A stretch of DNA of 64,000 bases from Enoplolaimus lenunculus. Taxonomy: Eukaryota > Nematoda > Enoplea > Enoplida > Thoracostomopsidae. Of the stretch, positions 23,764-33,884 are shown piece by piece; the stretch's first letter is position 1, and each line of letters starts with the position of its first letter. The notes below the pieces were generated by a model that made no database searches, was not told the origin of the DNA, and saw only the letters and a list, made by a program, of their open reading frames with translations. The stretch spans positions 124,001 through 188,000 of the forward strand of contig JASANG010000883.1 in assembly GCA_030248215.1 (NCBI GenBank), read 5' to 3'. Position numbers and translations under genes: made by a program.

Positions 23764-23850
23764 CGGTGAAATTTTTGCGTCTTCATCCAAAAGTTCGCTA
23801 TATAAGCCTAAGGCTGATGACTGACTGCTACGTGATACATCAGATTCCAT
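23764..23850 (-). CDS. Exon 1 of the FLASH-like gene (29 codons, LGLY motif)
   Basis: Reads MESDVSRSSQSSALGLYSEL and on through LDEDAKISP, ending at CCG before a strong donor GTAAGTATG, phase 0. The start is the first ATG in frame at 23850. An alternative is that coding runs in from upstream, since a pyrimidine tract and AG lie about 10 bases before this ATG. LGLYSELL (residues 14-21) resembles the LDLY motif of FLASH, with Gly in place of Asp. A 69-bp tandem duplication begins only 7 bases upstream. Confidence 0.6.
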
Positions 23851-23856
23851 CAGGTA

Positions 23857-23995
23857 AATGCTGCTAAAGGCAATACGTATGCATGTATAAAACGTATATA
23901 CATATATCTAAACACAAAAGGGGCTAATGCTGCTAAAGGCAATACGTATGCATGTATAAAACGCATATACATATATCTAAACACAAAAGGGGCTT
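23857..23995. repeat. 69-bp tandem duplication upstream of exon 1 of the FLASH-like gene
   Basis: Two near-identical copies, 23857-23925 and 23926-23995, each from AATGCTGCTAAAGGCAATAC to CACAAAAGGGGC, differing at about one internal base. It covers the presumed 5' UTR or promoter-proximal region of the minus-strand gene. Confidence 0.9.
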
Positions 23996-24387
23996 CACTT
24001 AAAAAATTTACATTTTCAAAACAATTTGTAATGGAATTTTAGTAGTTTTTTTGCATTTTTGGTAGCTTTTTGTAGGGATGTGCCGATTAATCGGCATCGG
24101 CATCGGTAATAATCGGCAGTTTTCGTGAGTATCGACATCGGCACTGCAAAAAAATTGCCGATTCTTCGCCGATACGTACTTTTTGCACATATAAGTAATA
24201 TATAGGCAGTTGGAATACTGTCAGTTTCATTTCTTGGCGCATATCTGGCGTCTGGTAAGGAAAACTGTTATCTCTTTTGCGTTTGTGTTTGATAAAATTT
24301 ATTGAAATGAACCGTTCTTATAAAATTCTAATCGTTTATGATGGTTAGGGTTTCAGTCTTCATATAATGATGTAATGTAGTATCCTA

Positions 24388-25191
24388 TAGGGATGTGCCG
24401 ATTAATCGGCATCGGTAATAATCGGCAGTTTTCGTGAGTATCGGAATCGGCTTCGGCGCTGCAAAAAAATGCCGATTATTTGCCGATACTTTTTGCACAT
24501 AACAGTCAGTTTGAATCCTATCGGTTTCATTTCTGGGCACATATCAGTGTGTCCGGTCAGGAAAACTGATATCTTTGTGCGTTTGTGTATGAAAAACTTA
24601 TTGAAATGAACCGTTCGTTTAAAATTATAATCGTTTATGATAGTTAAAGTTTAAGTTTTCATATAATGATGTAATATAGTAACCTATATGTTTATAAAGC
24701 ATGGTATATACCAGGGTGCAACCGGAATTCCGGTTCCGGCATTTTTCACCTAAGGTTCCAGTAAATTTTTACCGGATTTAAAAATTCCGGTGTTATAATT
24801 TGGCCGTTTTCTTAACTTTGCTAATTTTTAAGAATCTCTTTTCAAAGCCACTTGTACTCCGAATATAAGCCATTGATGGTGGATTTCACTTCAGTCGACG
24901 ACGAAAATTTAAAATACAACAAATAAAATACCTATGTTCGACTAAAGGTTGCTTCACAAATAATAGAGCAAAAAATACGATTAAAATGAAATTTTTGGTG
25001 AAATGCAGTTTTCACTTTCCGGTTCCGGTAAAACTTTCAAATCCCGGTTCCGGTTCCGGTAAATTGTAATTCCGGTTGCACCCTGGTATATACACTAAAG
25101 TTGGAATCGGCATTGGCATCGGCAAAATTTCAAAATAAGAGTCGGCATCAGTATCGGCATGGGCAAAAATTTTGGTATCGTCACATCCCTA
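24388..25191. mobile_element. hAT-type MITE of the same family, middle of the nest
   Basis: Starts TAGGGATGTGCCGATTAATC and ends GTCACATCCCTA, with perfect 8-bp duplication GTATCCTA (24380-24387, 25192-25199). Inserted into another copy of its own family and itself interrupted at 24712-25085. Confidence 0.88.
24712..25085. mobile_element. hAT-type MITE (CAGGGTGCAACCGGAATTCC family), innermost of the nest
   Basis: TIRs CAGGGTGCAACCGGAATTCC and AATTCCGGTTGCACCCTG with subterminal CCGGTTCCGG repeats. Perfect 8-bp duplication GTATATAC (24704-24711, 25086-25093). Confidence 0.9.
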
Positions 25192-25499
25192 GTATCCTAA
25201 CTGTTTATTAAGCATGGTGTAGTGAGTTGAAATCGGCATCAGCATCGGTATCGGCAAAAATTTTGGCATCGGCACATCCCTAGCTTTTGTGGCAAACAAT
25301 TACATTCAGAGTGTAACCGGAATTCCGGCTCTGATTCAACACGAGTTGCGTACCGAATGCACAATCAATCGGAATCGGAATTTTGAAATTTTAATTTTAA
25401 TCCTACTTATTGCGATATGTTGCATAGAAATTCTCACGATCCCAAGTCTAAGCACGCAAAAACTATCCTAAATCAATATTATATTTTGTTAACGAGTAA

Positions 25500-26236
25500 T
25501 ACAGTTCCGCGTTGCACCCTGATTGCATTCAACATAAACTGCATTCAACATAAACTATAAATTCGAAGACTTAAACCCTATCAACCATAAACGATAATCA
25601 TTTTATTAGAACGAGTAATTTGACTAGTTTTGTGCAAAAAGTATCGGCGAAAAATCGGCAATTTTTTGCAGGATGCCGATACACTCGAAAAGTGCCAATG
25701 ATTACGGATGCCGATTAATCGGCGCATTCCTACTCTTGTTATAAATGAACCGTTTTAAAACCTAACAAGCCTACATTTGAGATTAGGTAGGATACATTAC
25801 ATTCCTTCCCTAATTTCCCCTAAAAGTTCCTCTCCGTCTAAATAAATTTGTGTTATACGGTTCAATTGACACGGCACCGTTAAAAATAAAATGAAAATTA
25901 GTGCGGCTGATATGAAACACAGCGTAAGTAACTACAAACTTTATATATACTACATTACACCATTATATGAAGACTTAAACCCTAGCTATCATAAACGATT
26001 TATATGTAATTTTACAACAATGGTTCATTTAAATTCATCTTTTCAAACACAAACGCAAGAGAGATAACAGTTTTCCTGACCAGACACACTAGTATGCGCC
26101 TAGAAATGAAATTGATAGCATTCCTACTTACTATTATGTGTAAAAATTATCGGTAAAGAATCAGCAATTTTTGAAGTGCCGATGCCGATAATCACGAAAT
26201 TTGCCATTATTACCGATGCCGAATAGTCGACACATC
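25500..26236. mobile_element. Reverse-oriented TAGGGATGTGCCGAT-family MITE fragments
   Basis: Two fragments, the first ending GATTAATCGGCGCATTCCTA near 25732 and the second GAATAGTCGACACATCCCTA near 26235. Interiors match the family (AACCCTATCAACCATAAACG). Confidence 0.6.
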
Positions 26237-28255
26237 CCTATAGTATTTGCGGTGGTTTACTCATAAAGTGCGCAGTGCCCATACGTAATCTTTGGGTGTA
26301 TACTTGGGGATTGGGTAAAAATTTTTAACACAAGTTTAGAATATTTTTATCTTCTCTGAATTGCCGTTTCATACAACTAACTAATAAATCGCCGCCAGCT
26401 TTGTGTTGTTTTTGTTCCCAGGCAAACCGAATAGATCGGAGAATATTTTAACATAGCGTAGCCGTTATACATGCGGAAAATTTTTTGTGATTGCTTATTG
26501 CTTCTTTACCTCTTTGGTCTCGGTTTACCAACCATCGAGACTGACAAAAAGCGAAACCGAGACCAGCCCAATCCCGAGACTTGCCGAAACCGAGAATGTT
26601 AAAGTATATACAAGGCATAAAAACCAGAAAACTCAGCAGCTGATTGTGAGCCGGCGTGGGTGAATGGTAGCGCGCTGGACTGAGAACCTGTCGACCATGG
26701 ATCGCGGTATCGAAACCTCGTAAGAACGCCCCTTGTCGTACCCTAGCCTCACCAACTTATCCCAATGTGCACATGCAATATAACACAGTGCGCTGTACGT
26801 GTGCTAGTCGGCACCATACGGTGGACATGTAGTCAATAATAGAAGCAGTTGGAGAGGCGGGCTGCGTGGCGCAGTGGTACAGCGTGTATCTAGGAATGTA
26901 TTGGTCGCTTGTTTGAAAACACCCGTAACCCGCTTTCGCTTTCCCAGCTGCTCAGTAGAAAGGTCTGAAGCCCCGGTTCCTACCCAGACTGACACTGATA
27001 CAGTAATGGTACTAGCCTTGTTTTATGTCGATCTCAGTGGTATAAATCGATTGTCGTATTAAAGTTAACGCAAAAACATTGCCGAAGGCGAATATTTTTC
27101 GCTGTACGAATAGCAGCAAGCATGAAAGAAAATGCAAGAATAGCAGAAAAGTAACAACAGACATTACATTTTTTCAAAAACAAAATTCTGTTGGACTGAA
27201 CGGGCGAGTTGTGCCTACGCTTTATTTTTTCAGTGAAAAACCGCCTTATTATAAAGACTAGCTATATATTTATTGTTTAAATCAGCAGAAAACACGTTTG
27301 GGCTTTATATTCTATAAAGCAAAGAGATTGTGATTAAAATTCGGAAAAGTTGCCATTTTTAATCAACAGGTCAGCACAATAGAAAATATAAAAGTTGCAG
27401 TCAGAGCATCAAGGAATAACAAACAATCTACTTATGCCTTAAATGTAAACTAAAATTTGGCTGCGTTAGTTGACTTTTAATAATTCTGAATTTAAGCCGA
27501 GAAAGAAACTTTACTTTACGGGTCGAAAGTTTTAGGAAATTCGCCGCCCATTATAGTGAGTAAACCATTAGTAGAACTCAAAATTATATAACACATCAGC
27601 AACTATTGATATTTCGAAAACATAAAATGTGGGTTGGAAACCTCCGACTTTAAATGTCAAAACCCCAAAGCTTAAAGTAAAATATTGATTATATATCGAT
27701 TTTACAAATTTCGATTTATTTCTTTTTATTGATATTCAACTCAATTCTTTTGCTAAATTTTAGAAATTTGAAGACTATATAAAACGAATTTTACCACAAA
27801 AGATATTGCAATATTTCGTACATCCTGCCTGCAACCGTTTGTAGAGAGCCACAGAAATACAAACTGACTAATTTCAGGACCCCTATTCTCAAAGGTGTGT
27901 AGCACCTCACCATTTGGAGATAGGTCTTGTGTTAAACTTTAAAATCATTAAAATGCTTTTGCTCCAGATGCAGCGCGTTTTTGCGTATAATTTGTTCCAC
28001 TCGTGTTCCATTTTTCAGTTGAACAACGACTTTAACTGTGACTGAAGTCGGAGGTTTTTAACACGCATTTGTTAAATTTAAAATAGGATTGTTCGCACCT
28101 CCAGGGGTTCCAAATAAGCAAAAATTCCGGCCCGTAGGTCAAGTCTCTTTCATAACTTAAAGTTCATAATCGACCTAAATCAGAGGTCAACTCCAAGTCA
28201 TGTCTTAGTAACCCCCACTGTCTTTTCAGAAATGGTATTTGCTCAGAAGTCGTTC
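26237..28255. other. Intergenic, AT-rich
   Basis: Apart from a GGTCTCGGTTT imperfect palindrome (26515-26605) and the tRNA-containing repeats (26650-27000), nothing is recognised. 27001-28255 is plain AT-rich DNA. Confidence 0.45.
26745..27000 (+). repeat. Hairpin-headed tRNA-containing repeat copy
   Basis: Same order as 4688-4950: leader GCACATGCAATAT, then CATACGG, GCAGTTGGAGAGGCGGGCTG, A box GTGGCGCAGTGGTA, a decayed B box, then CAGCTGCTCAGTAGAAAGG and GACTGACACTG. A separate tRNA-like stretch (GGGTGAATGGTAGCGCGCTGG type, 26650-26740) lies just upstream. Confidence 0.75.
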
Positions 28256-28263
28256 AACAATGC

Positions 28264-28461
28264 GGCCCATGTATAGAACAGGGCCGCAGCAGTAGTATAA
28301 GCATATTCCTAAGCCTAAGCCTAATCGTAAGCCTATAAGCGCATAGATGAGCCCATTCCTAAGCCTAAGCCTAAGCCTAAACAAAAAACTAGCCTATAGC
28401 TTAAACTGACTCTATTATAGCCCCTCCGGAAAACGATCCGGCCCTGTTCTATACATGGGCC
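28264..28461. mobile_element. CTTAGG-core MITE, B type
   Basis: TIRs GGCCCATGTATAGAACAGGG and CCCTGTTCTATACATGGGCC. Core of CCTAAG hexamers. Perfect 8-bp duplication AACAATGC (28256-28263, 28462-28469), which places the family in hAT. Confidence 0.92.
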
Positions 28462-28940
28462 AACAATGCTTAAAAGCAAAGGTTGTATTGGTAGCTATCT
28501 CGTCACAGGCTCCATACGAACATCTCCTGTTCATCGACATGCCTATTCAGGCGGTTGCAATAAATGCATTTTAGCCCTTAATATTAAGGTTAGCTGGCAA
28601 CGAACTGAATAAATTTTAACGCAAAAACTGTGTGTGAATACTCGCTTCCTCTGCAGGCTCGATTTTGTCAATTGTCTACCTTTGTGGAAAATATTTTGAG
28701 AAAATTTATTGATTGTAAAGGAATTTTGAGAAAATTTATTGGTTGTAGAGCATTATTAGCTTACTTTTTAATTTCTGAGCATCCACAGGCGATGGTCACT
28801 TGCGATCCAAAACCAACTAAGCCTGGGAGACCAACATGAAATTGTTTACTTCTTTAGGTATATCAAAAGTTTATTAATGACTGCACAAATTTATTTAACG
28901 TATCAATTATGCGGCGTTTCAAACGCAAAGAGCCATTGTT

Positions 28941-29206
28941 GGTCCATGTATAGAACAGGGCGGGATCGTTTTCCGGAGGGGTTATAACAGAGTCAGTTTA
29001 AGCTTTAGACTAATTTTTGCTTAGGCTTTGGCTTAGGAATAGGCACATCCATAAGCTTAGGCTTAGGCTTTGGCTTAGGAATAGGCTCATCCATACGCTT
29101 AGGCTTAGGTTTAGGCTTGGGCTTAGGCTTAAGAATAGGCTCATCCATACGCTTAGGCTTAGGAATATGCTTATACTACTGTTCCGGCCCTGTTCTATAC
29201 ATGGGC
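28941..29206. mobile_element. CTTAGG-core MITE, B type
   Basis: TIRs GGTCCATGTATAGAACAGGG and CCCTGTTCTATACATGGGC, with a long CTTAGG core in several blocks broken by AATAGGCTCATCCATACG. Target duplication not clear. Confidence 0.85.
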
Positions 29207-29514
29207 AGTCGCGTGTATGAAAAGTAGTCAGGAAAGTCAAACAAGAAACAAGCCCAAGAATGACCATCTCGGCGACACATTTATCGAACCGATTTTTTTC
29301 GATTCGGTCACCAGCAAAAGTGATCCTGAAGATGGATGGACAGGTCGACTCCGAGCCGTCGACAACGGACTTGATCAGTATATATATGAAGGTTTATAGT
29401 GTCGCTCATACCTTAAACGCAACTAGTGTTGTTTTCTTTGCCTTAAACGTTCCGCACCTGGTTGCCGGTATATATATTCGTGGATACGTTAATTAATTTG
29501 CATATACGCACGTA

Positions 29515-29953
29515 CTGTATTGACCCGAATAAGAGGAGGGGCTGATATTTATTTGGCCTCTTCAGAGGGTACCCCCGTGTTATTCGGTTACGGACTGTTA
29601 TTTATCTTTAACCCATGCTCCGTCGCCCTTCGTTACTGATATATATGCGGTACTGCAGTTATCCTTTGAATTAAACGTTTGTCTTGTGTCAATAGCTTGA
29701 GCGAAAATACAAGATTATACTTAGGAATGTACTTTCAAAATTAAAGTACGCTTCAAAGTTTCGAACTCGAATTATTTGGTCCTGGAGTCATTTATCCGCT
29801 ACAATTATGGTTAATTGAAATTTACGGACTCTAATTAGGGTTTAGGGACTCTATCCGCTTACGGACTCTTATTAGGGATACGGACTCTTATTGATTCGGA
29901 CCAAAAATAGGGACCCCCTCTTATTACCCCTCCTCTTATTCAGGTCAATACAG
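29515..29953. mobile_element. TA-flanked MITE, full-length copy
   Basis: TIRs CTGTATTGACCCGAATAAGA and TCTTATTCAGGTCAATACAG, each flanked by TA, as for Tc1/mariner-type or similar elements. The 439-bp interior has no coding frame. Recurrent landmarks are GGTTACGGACTGTTATTTAT, TTTGGTCCTGGAGTCATTTA and GGGACTCTATCCGCTTACGG. Confidence 0.9.
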
Positions 29954-29955
29954 TA

Positions 29956-30568
29956 CTGTTCTTTGTATATTATATTTCACAATATTGGAAAGAAGAGTTG
30001 AATAGCTGCCTAAATTACGTATGTGGGGCGTTTCAGCTTTAATAATAGATATATAAGACATTTTACAGTAGTTATAGAATATATAAAACAACCCACCGTA
30101 TTGAATCTGTCATCGAAGACAAACTGCTCTTTATCGGAAGCAACACCGTCTATAATTCCCACGTTTTAGTCTCTAAATAAACTTTTAACTAGCAGTGTGA
30201 CCTTGTAAACATGTCTAAAGTCATAATATGCTCTGATAGAACAGTGTCAAGTAATTCCGCTAGCGGTCGAATTAGTTTATGTTGAGTGTTCGCAACCACC
30301 ATCGGCTTTAAAAGGTCAGTTGAAAACTCATGATTAGTGAAATCGGTATAGTTCAGATTTCTTACCACATATTATTGCATAATATCATGGTTTGATGTAA
30401 ATTTTATCAGTTTCAATACAAAATTTTTTTATATCTTAAATGCACCAGTCCAGAATTCGTTTCTAGCATAAATATTGAATGGAAAGCCGCTAATTTTAGC
30501 ACAAAATGTCAAAAAATTCGTATCGCTTTTGCTTAAAAATTCATCTCAGAAAGTTTTCACTTTGCCAC
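29956..30568. other. Intergenic, nothing recognised
   Basis: AT-rich DNA between two MITEs without repeats seen elsewhere in the window or coding signals. Confidence 0.45.
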
Positions 30569-30576
30569 CGAAATCT

Positions 30577-30860
30577 CGGCCAATGTATAGAACAGAGCCG
30601 AAACTGTAGTATAAGCATATTCCTAAGCCTAAGCCTAAACCTTAACCTAAGCCGAAGCGTAAAGGATGAGCATATTCCTAAGCCTAAGCCTAGGCGTATT
30701 GATGAGCGTATTCCTAAGCCTGAGCCGAAGCATAAGCCTAAGCGTATATGGATGAGCGTATTCCTAAGCCTAAGCCTAAGCAAAAAAGTTAGTCTAAAGC
30801 TTAAGCTAACTCAATTACAGCCTCGAAGGAAAACGTTCCGACCCTGTTCCATACATGGAC
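30577..30860. mobile_element. CTTAGG-core MITE, B type
   Basis: TIRs GGCCAATGTATAGAACAGAG and CCCTGTTCCATACATGGAC. Flanks CGAAATCT and CGAAATTT match 7 of 8. Core of CCTAAGC hexamers in four blocks. Confidence 0.85.
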
Positions 30861-30986
30861 CGAAATTTACGGAAGTTTACTGCGTTATCCAATTATATTT
30901 TTGCCATACATTACCTTGTTCGCATTTAACAATTTTTAAGTTGAGAATCTTATTCATTCATTCAAAAATCAAAAATTGTTAAACAT

Positions 30987-31330
30987 CAGGGTGTTTAACG
31001 AATAGTAAAAATAACGGAAACAAATACTGACGTATAAGTTTCAAAGATGTTCTATTTTTCTGCCAACGCAACTGAGACTTGTTAATATTCACTTGGTTTT
31101 CTAAAATTTCAAAGGAAAAATGTGGATGCACCGAAAATTTTGAAGATTTTGGATGAATTACGTAATTGTTCTTTTATTTTGAACAATTGCAGCATATCTG
31201 TAATGAAAAAATGCGATATATACGTGATTCATAAACTAAACTTTGAGCGTAAAAAATAACAAAATTTCCGGTACTTCTAACGGAAGCGGATGCCAATTTT
31301 TACCGGAAATGAATATCCAGTTATACCCTG
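30987..31330. mobile_element. hAT-type MITE (CAGGGTGT, CCGTTTCCGTTATT family)
   Basis: Starts CAGGGTGTTTAACGAATAGT and ends CAGTTATACCCTG. Flanks TTAAACAT and GTAAACAT match 7 of 8. Interior AATAACGGAAAC and TTTCCGGTA-type repeats. Confidence 0.75.
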
Positions 31331-31377
31331 GTAAACATTGTTCTTAATAAACAACCTGATACTTGATATATAATAAT

Positions 31378-31720
31378 CAGGGTGTAAACAGATAGTAAAA
31401 ATAACGGAAACAAAACGTGATGAAAATAACGGAAACGCAAAATGAATTATAAAGTTTCAAAGATGCTTTATTTTTTTCTGCCAACACAATAGAGGTATGC
31501 AAATATTCACCGGTCTTTCTAAAATTTTAAACGAAAACTAGCAGATGCATTGAATTTTTTAAGTATTTGGATGAATTTTGTAATGTTTATTTCAGTTCAA
31601 ATAATTGCAGCATATACGTGATTTACTTCAAATTTTGAAGGTAAAAATAACAATTTCCGTTATTTCTATAATGAAAACGGAACCTATTTTTACCGGAAAG
31701 GGATATCCCGGGGCTCCCTG
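31378..31720. mobile_element. hAT-type MITE (CAGGGTGT, CCGTTTCCGTTATT family), second copy
   Basis: Starts CAGGGTGTAAACAGATAGTA and ends GGGGCTCCCTG. Flanks ATAATAAT and ATGATAAT match 7 of 8. Lies only 47 bases from the previous copy, in the same orientation. Confidence 0.75.
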
Positions 31721-31728
31721 ATGATAAT

Positions 31729-32310
31729 ATAACTGTTTATCTGTTAGCATCCTACGAAGCTCCTGTGACAAAACTCACTGCGGTTGCACGTATCCAGCAA
31801 TTGCACACTGCAATTGCAGTACTGCAGTCATACGTTGAGAAACGCGTTCATACGAAACTGTACAGTTTATTCGACCTTGCAAACGCTTTCATTAATTTGT
31901 AAAATATACATGTATAGGGAATATACATCAGGGTCGCAAACCAAGTCAGAGCAGGGGGGTTAAGGGTCAAATACTTACGTTTATATGATTGCTGGTTCAG
32001 AGATTCTCAGGGACATTTTTAGTTGTAACCCCGAGAAATTTTTTCTATTTGAGATTTTTATAGCTGAACGTAACGCCTCCCCGTTATGAAATCTTGGCTA
32101 TTCAACGATTATACAGTATTGCCAGCACGCAGTTGCAACTGCAAACTGCAGATTGAGTTATACTGATGTTGTTGTTGTTGACGTTGAACTGAATTGGTTT
32201 TAAACGTTTATACTTTGCTTGATATTTATCCGATAATATTTTAGGATGGCGTAGTTTAATCCTATTCCTAAACGTCAGTGTAACGATAATTCTAAAACAA
32301 TCTCGAAACC
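31729..32310. other. Intergenic, nothing recognised
   Basis: Unremarkable DNA. A short CTGCAATTGCAGTACTGCAG palindromic stretch lies near 31810. Confidence 0.4.
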
Positions 32311-32504
32311 TACACTGTAAAAAATGGCTAGTTAAATTGAATCTCTTCGAAATAAACTCTTTGGCACTACACAAACTGAGTAAAATTCGACTCTCACTGA
32401 GTGGCACGTTTGACTCTGGCGGAGTCGAATTTGACTAAGTTTGTGTAGTCTCAAAGAACCTATTTCGGAGAGAGTCAATTTGACTCACCATTTTTTGCAG
32501 TGTA
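32311..32504. mobile_element. GAGTC palindrome element, TA-flanked
   Basis: TACACTGTAAAAAATGGCTAG at the left faces CATTTTTTGCAGTGTA at the right. Almost the whole 194 bases fold on themselves with repeated GAGTC(A/G)AATT. TA at both ends. Confidence 0.8.
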
Positions 32505-32919
32505 TGTTCGAATAAGTCTAAACAAAGCGTAAGCATAGAGATTGGTCTGAAAGGCACAAGCCTATTCAATTAATACTCTGATATCAAATTAGAAATGTGC
32601 CGTTAGTGTTTTATATCAGTTGTGGGTCTGTAGTCAAGGTGTGGGCCAAGGGGGCTTAGCCCCCTGGAAGAATTTTGCACTCCCCTTGAAAAATTTTAAC
32701 ATTGCTTATAAGTCACCAAAAACCCTTTCATGCCCGTCCTATAAAATCCTTAGTCGCTAGCCTTACCTATCAGAGTGACCTGGCTACGGCCTAAGCAGAA
32801 ATTATCGGCTCGGAGTGCTAAAAGCTTTAGATCCAAAGTTCCCTCGACATTTTGCTGACGGGCGGAACGCTTTCTTGCGCGGGACTTTAATAAAATATAT
32901 AGACTTAAGGTTTCAACTT

Positions 32920-33365
32920 ACTGTAGTAAACCGAATAACAGGGGGACTGATATTTATTTGGCCTATCCAGGAGGATCCCTGTTCGGTTACAGACTGTTAT
33001 TCATTTTAACTCGCTTTTCGCATCCATTCGTTGCTGATATATATTTGATATTGCAACTATCTGTTGAATTAAGCTTTGTCTTGTATCAAAAGTTTGAGCG
33101 ATAATTAAAGGTTGCTTAGGGTTGGACTTTCAAAACTAAAATATAAGTGTTAAAGTTTCGAACTCAACTTTATTGAATAATTGACATTTATAGACTAATT
33201 AAGGTTTAGGTACTCTATCCGCTTACGGCAAGAATTCTACCGGAGCCTGAGCGAGCCGGAGGCCAATTTTCTGCCGGAGCCGGAGGCAGACCTCCGGTTG
33301 TATCATGCTTATTAGGGATACAGGCTACTATTGATTGGGACTTAAAATGGGAATCTATCTCTTGT
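32920..33365. mobile_element. TA-flanked MITE copy split by another fragment
   Basis: Starts CTGTAGTAAACCGAATAACAG and reaches CTATCCGCTTACGG at 33235. A foreign 75-base piece with GGAGCCTGAGCGAGCCGGAG follows (33237-33308; relative at 7319-7392). The family resumes at TTAGGGATACAGGC and decays by about 33365. Confidence 0.65.
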
Positions 33366-33384
33366 TACCTCCTCTTGCTTGCTT

Positions 33385-33441
33385 TGAATTAGATTCAGGT
33401 TTAGGAATACGCCTATACTACTGCCCTTTGCTATACATGGC
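33385..33441. mobile_element. CTTAGG-core MITE right-end fragment
   Basis: GGTTTAGGAATACGCCTATACTACTG-type end followed by TTTGCTATACATGGC. The left part is missing. Confidence 0.5.
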
Positions 33442-33677
33442 ATATGGAATATCTTTCGCAAGTTTTACCGAAGTGAAAGCACACCGGGAGTTGAACCTCG
33501 GAACTCTTGCGCTCGTGCTGAGCATATTACCATTGCACTTCATTGTTGTTGCAGAAACTGCATATTTCAGTAAAGCTCTTGTATACATTATCGCAGAACT
33601 TTTTGGAAATTTAATGATTTCGACCTGTTGTAGGCTTTAGAATTAGCTTAAAATTAGGCTTAGGCTTAAAATTAGGC

Positions 33678-33867
33678 GGCCCACGTAAAGATTATGGGCG
33701 GAACGTTTTTCTGTGGGACTAGAAAAGAGTAGCTTAAGCTTTTGGACCAATTTGTTTGCTTGGTTTAGGCTTTGGTTTAGACTTTGGAATATGCTCATTC
33801 TTACGCTTACGCTTAGGCATAGGAATATGCTTATAATACTGTTCCGCCCACGTTGTTTACATTGGCC
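33678..33867. mobile_element. CTTAGG-core MITE, A type
   Basis: TIRs GGCCCACGTAAAGATTATGG and CCACGTTGTTTACATTGGCC. Perfect 8-bp duplication AATTAGGC (33670-33677, 33868-33875). Confidence 0.9.
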
Positions 33868-33884
33868 AATTAGGCTTAGACTTA

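Larger units (their letters stand above)
8642..23850 (-). other. Gene span: five-exon gene for a large disordered nuclear-type protein, possibly FLASH (CASP8AP2)-like
   Basis: Five exons (23850-23764, 23155-22965, 18322-17730, 16541-14205, 13260-8642) join with matching phases (0, 2, 1, 1) to 7827 bases, exactly 2609 codons including stop. Seen: short first exon with LGLYSELLDED, a coiled-coil exon, a Cys-containing exon, an RS-like exon and a 4.6-kb last exon rich in Ser, Asn and Lys. From memory, human FLASH has LDLYEEIL near residue 55 and, about 59 residues on, KNISALIKTARVEI. Here LGLY is followed 54 residues later by KNFYQLWLTSRCHI. FLASH uses its N-terminus to bind Lsm11 and recruit the histone pre-mRNA cleavage complex, and it carries SUMO-interaction motifs. 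This gene has VIDLS near its end and LEDGELSS, resembling FLASH EEGEI. The FLASH C-terminal SANT-like domain is not seen. Coding status is strong; family identity is tentative. Confidence 0.6.
24073..25282. mobile_element. hAT-type MITE (TAGGGATGTGCCGAT family), outermost of a three-level nest
   Basis: Starts TAGGGATGTGCCGATTAATC and ends ATCGGCACATCCCTA. Flanks GCTTTTTG and GCTTTTGT are a target duplication with one indel. Interrupted by a second copy at 24388-25191. Confidence 0.8.

Noticed and set aside
28264-28461. Interstitial telomere at the TTAGGC-like tracts
   Set aside because: The hexamers are confined between transposon TIRs with 8-bp duplications, so they are part of a MITE and not a fusion point or a chromosome end.
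29010-29267. Open frames of 60-100 codons rich in L, S, R or K-P repeats over 28990-29260, 30506-30980, 38389-38728, 43011-43420 and 49324-49630
   Set aside because: They are translations of the CTTAGG hexamer array in six frames inside MITEs; length follows the array, and both strands are open at once.
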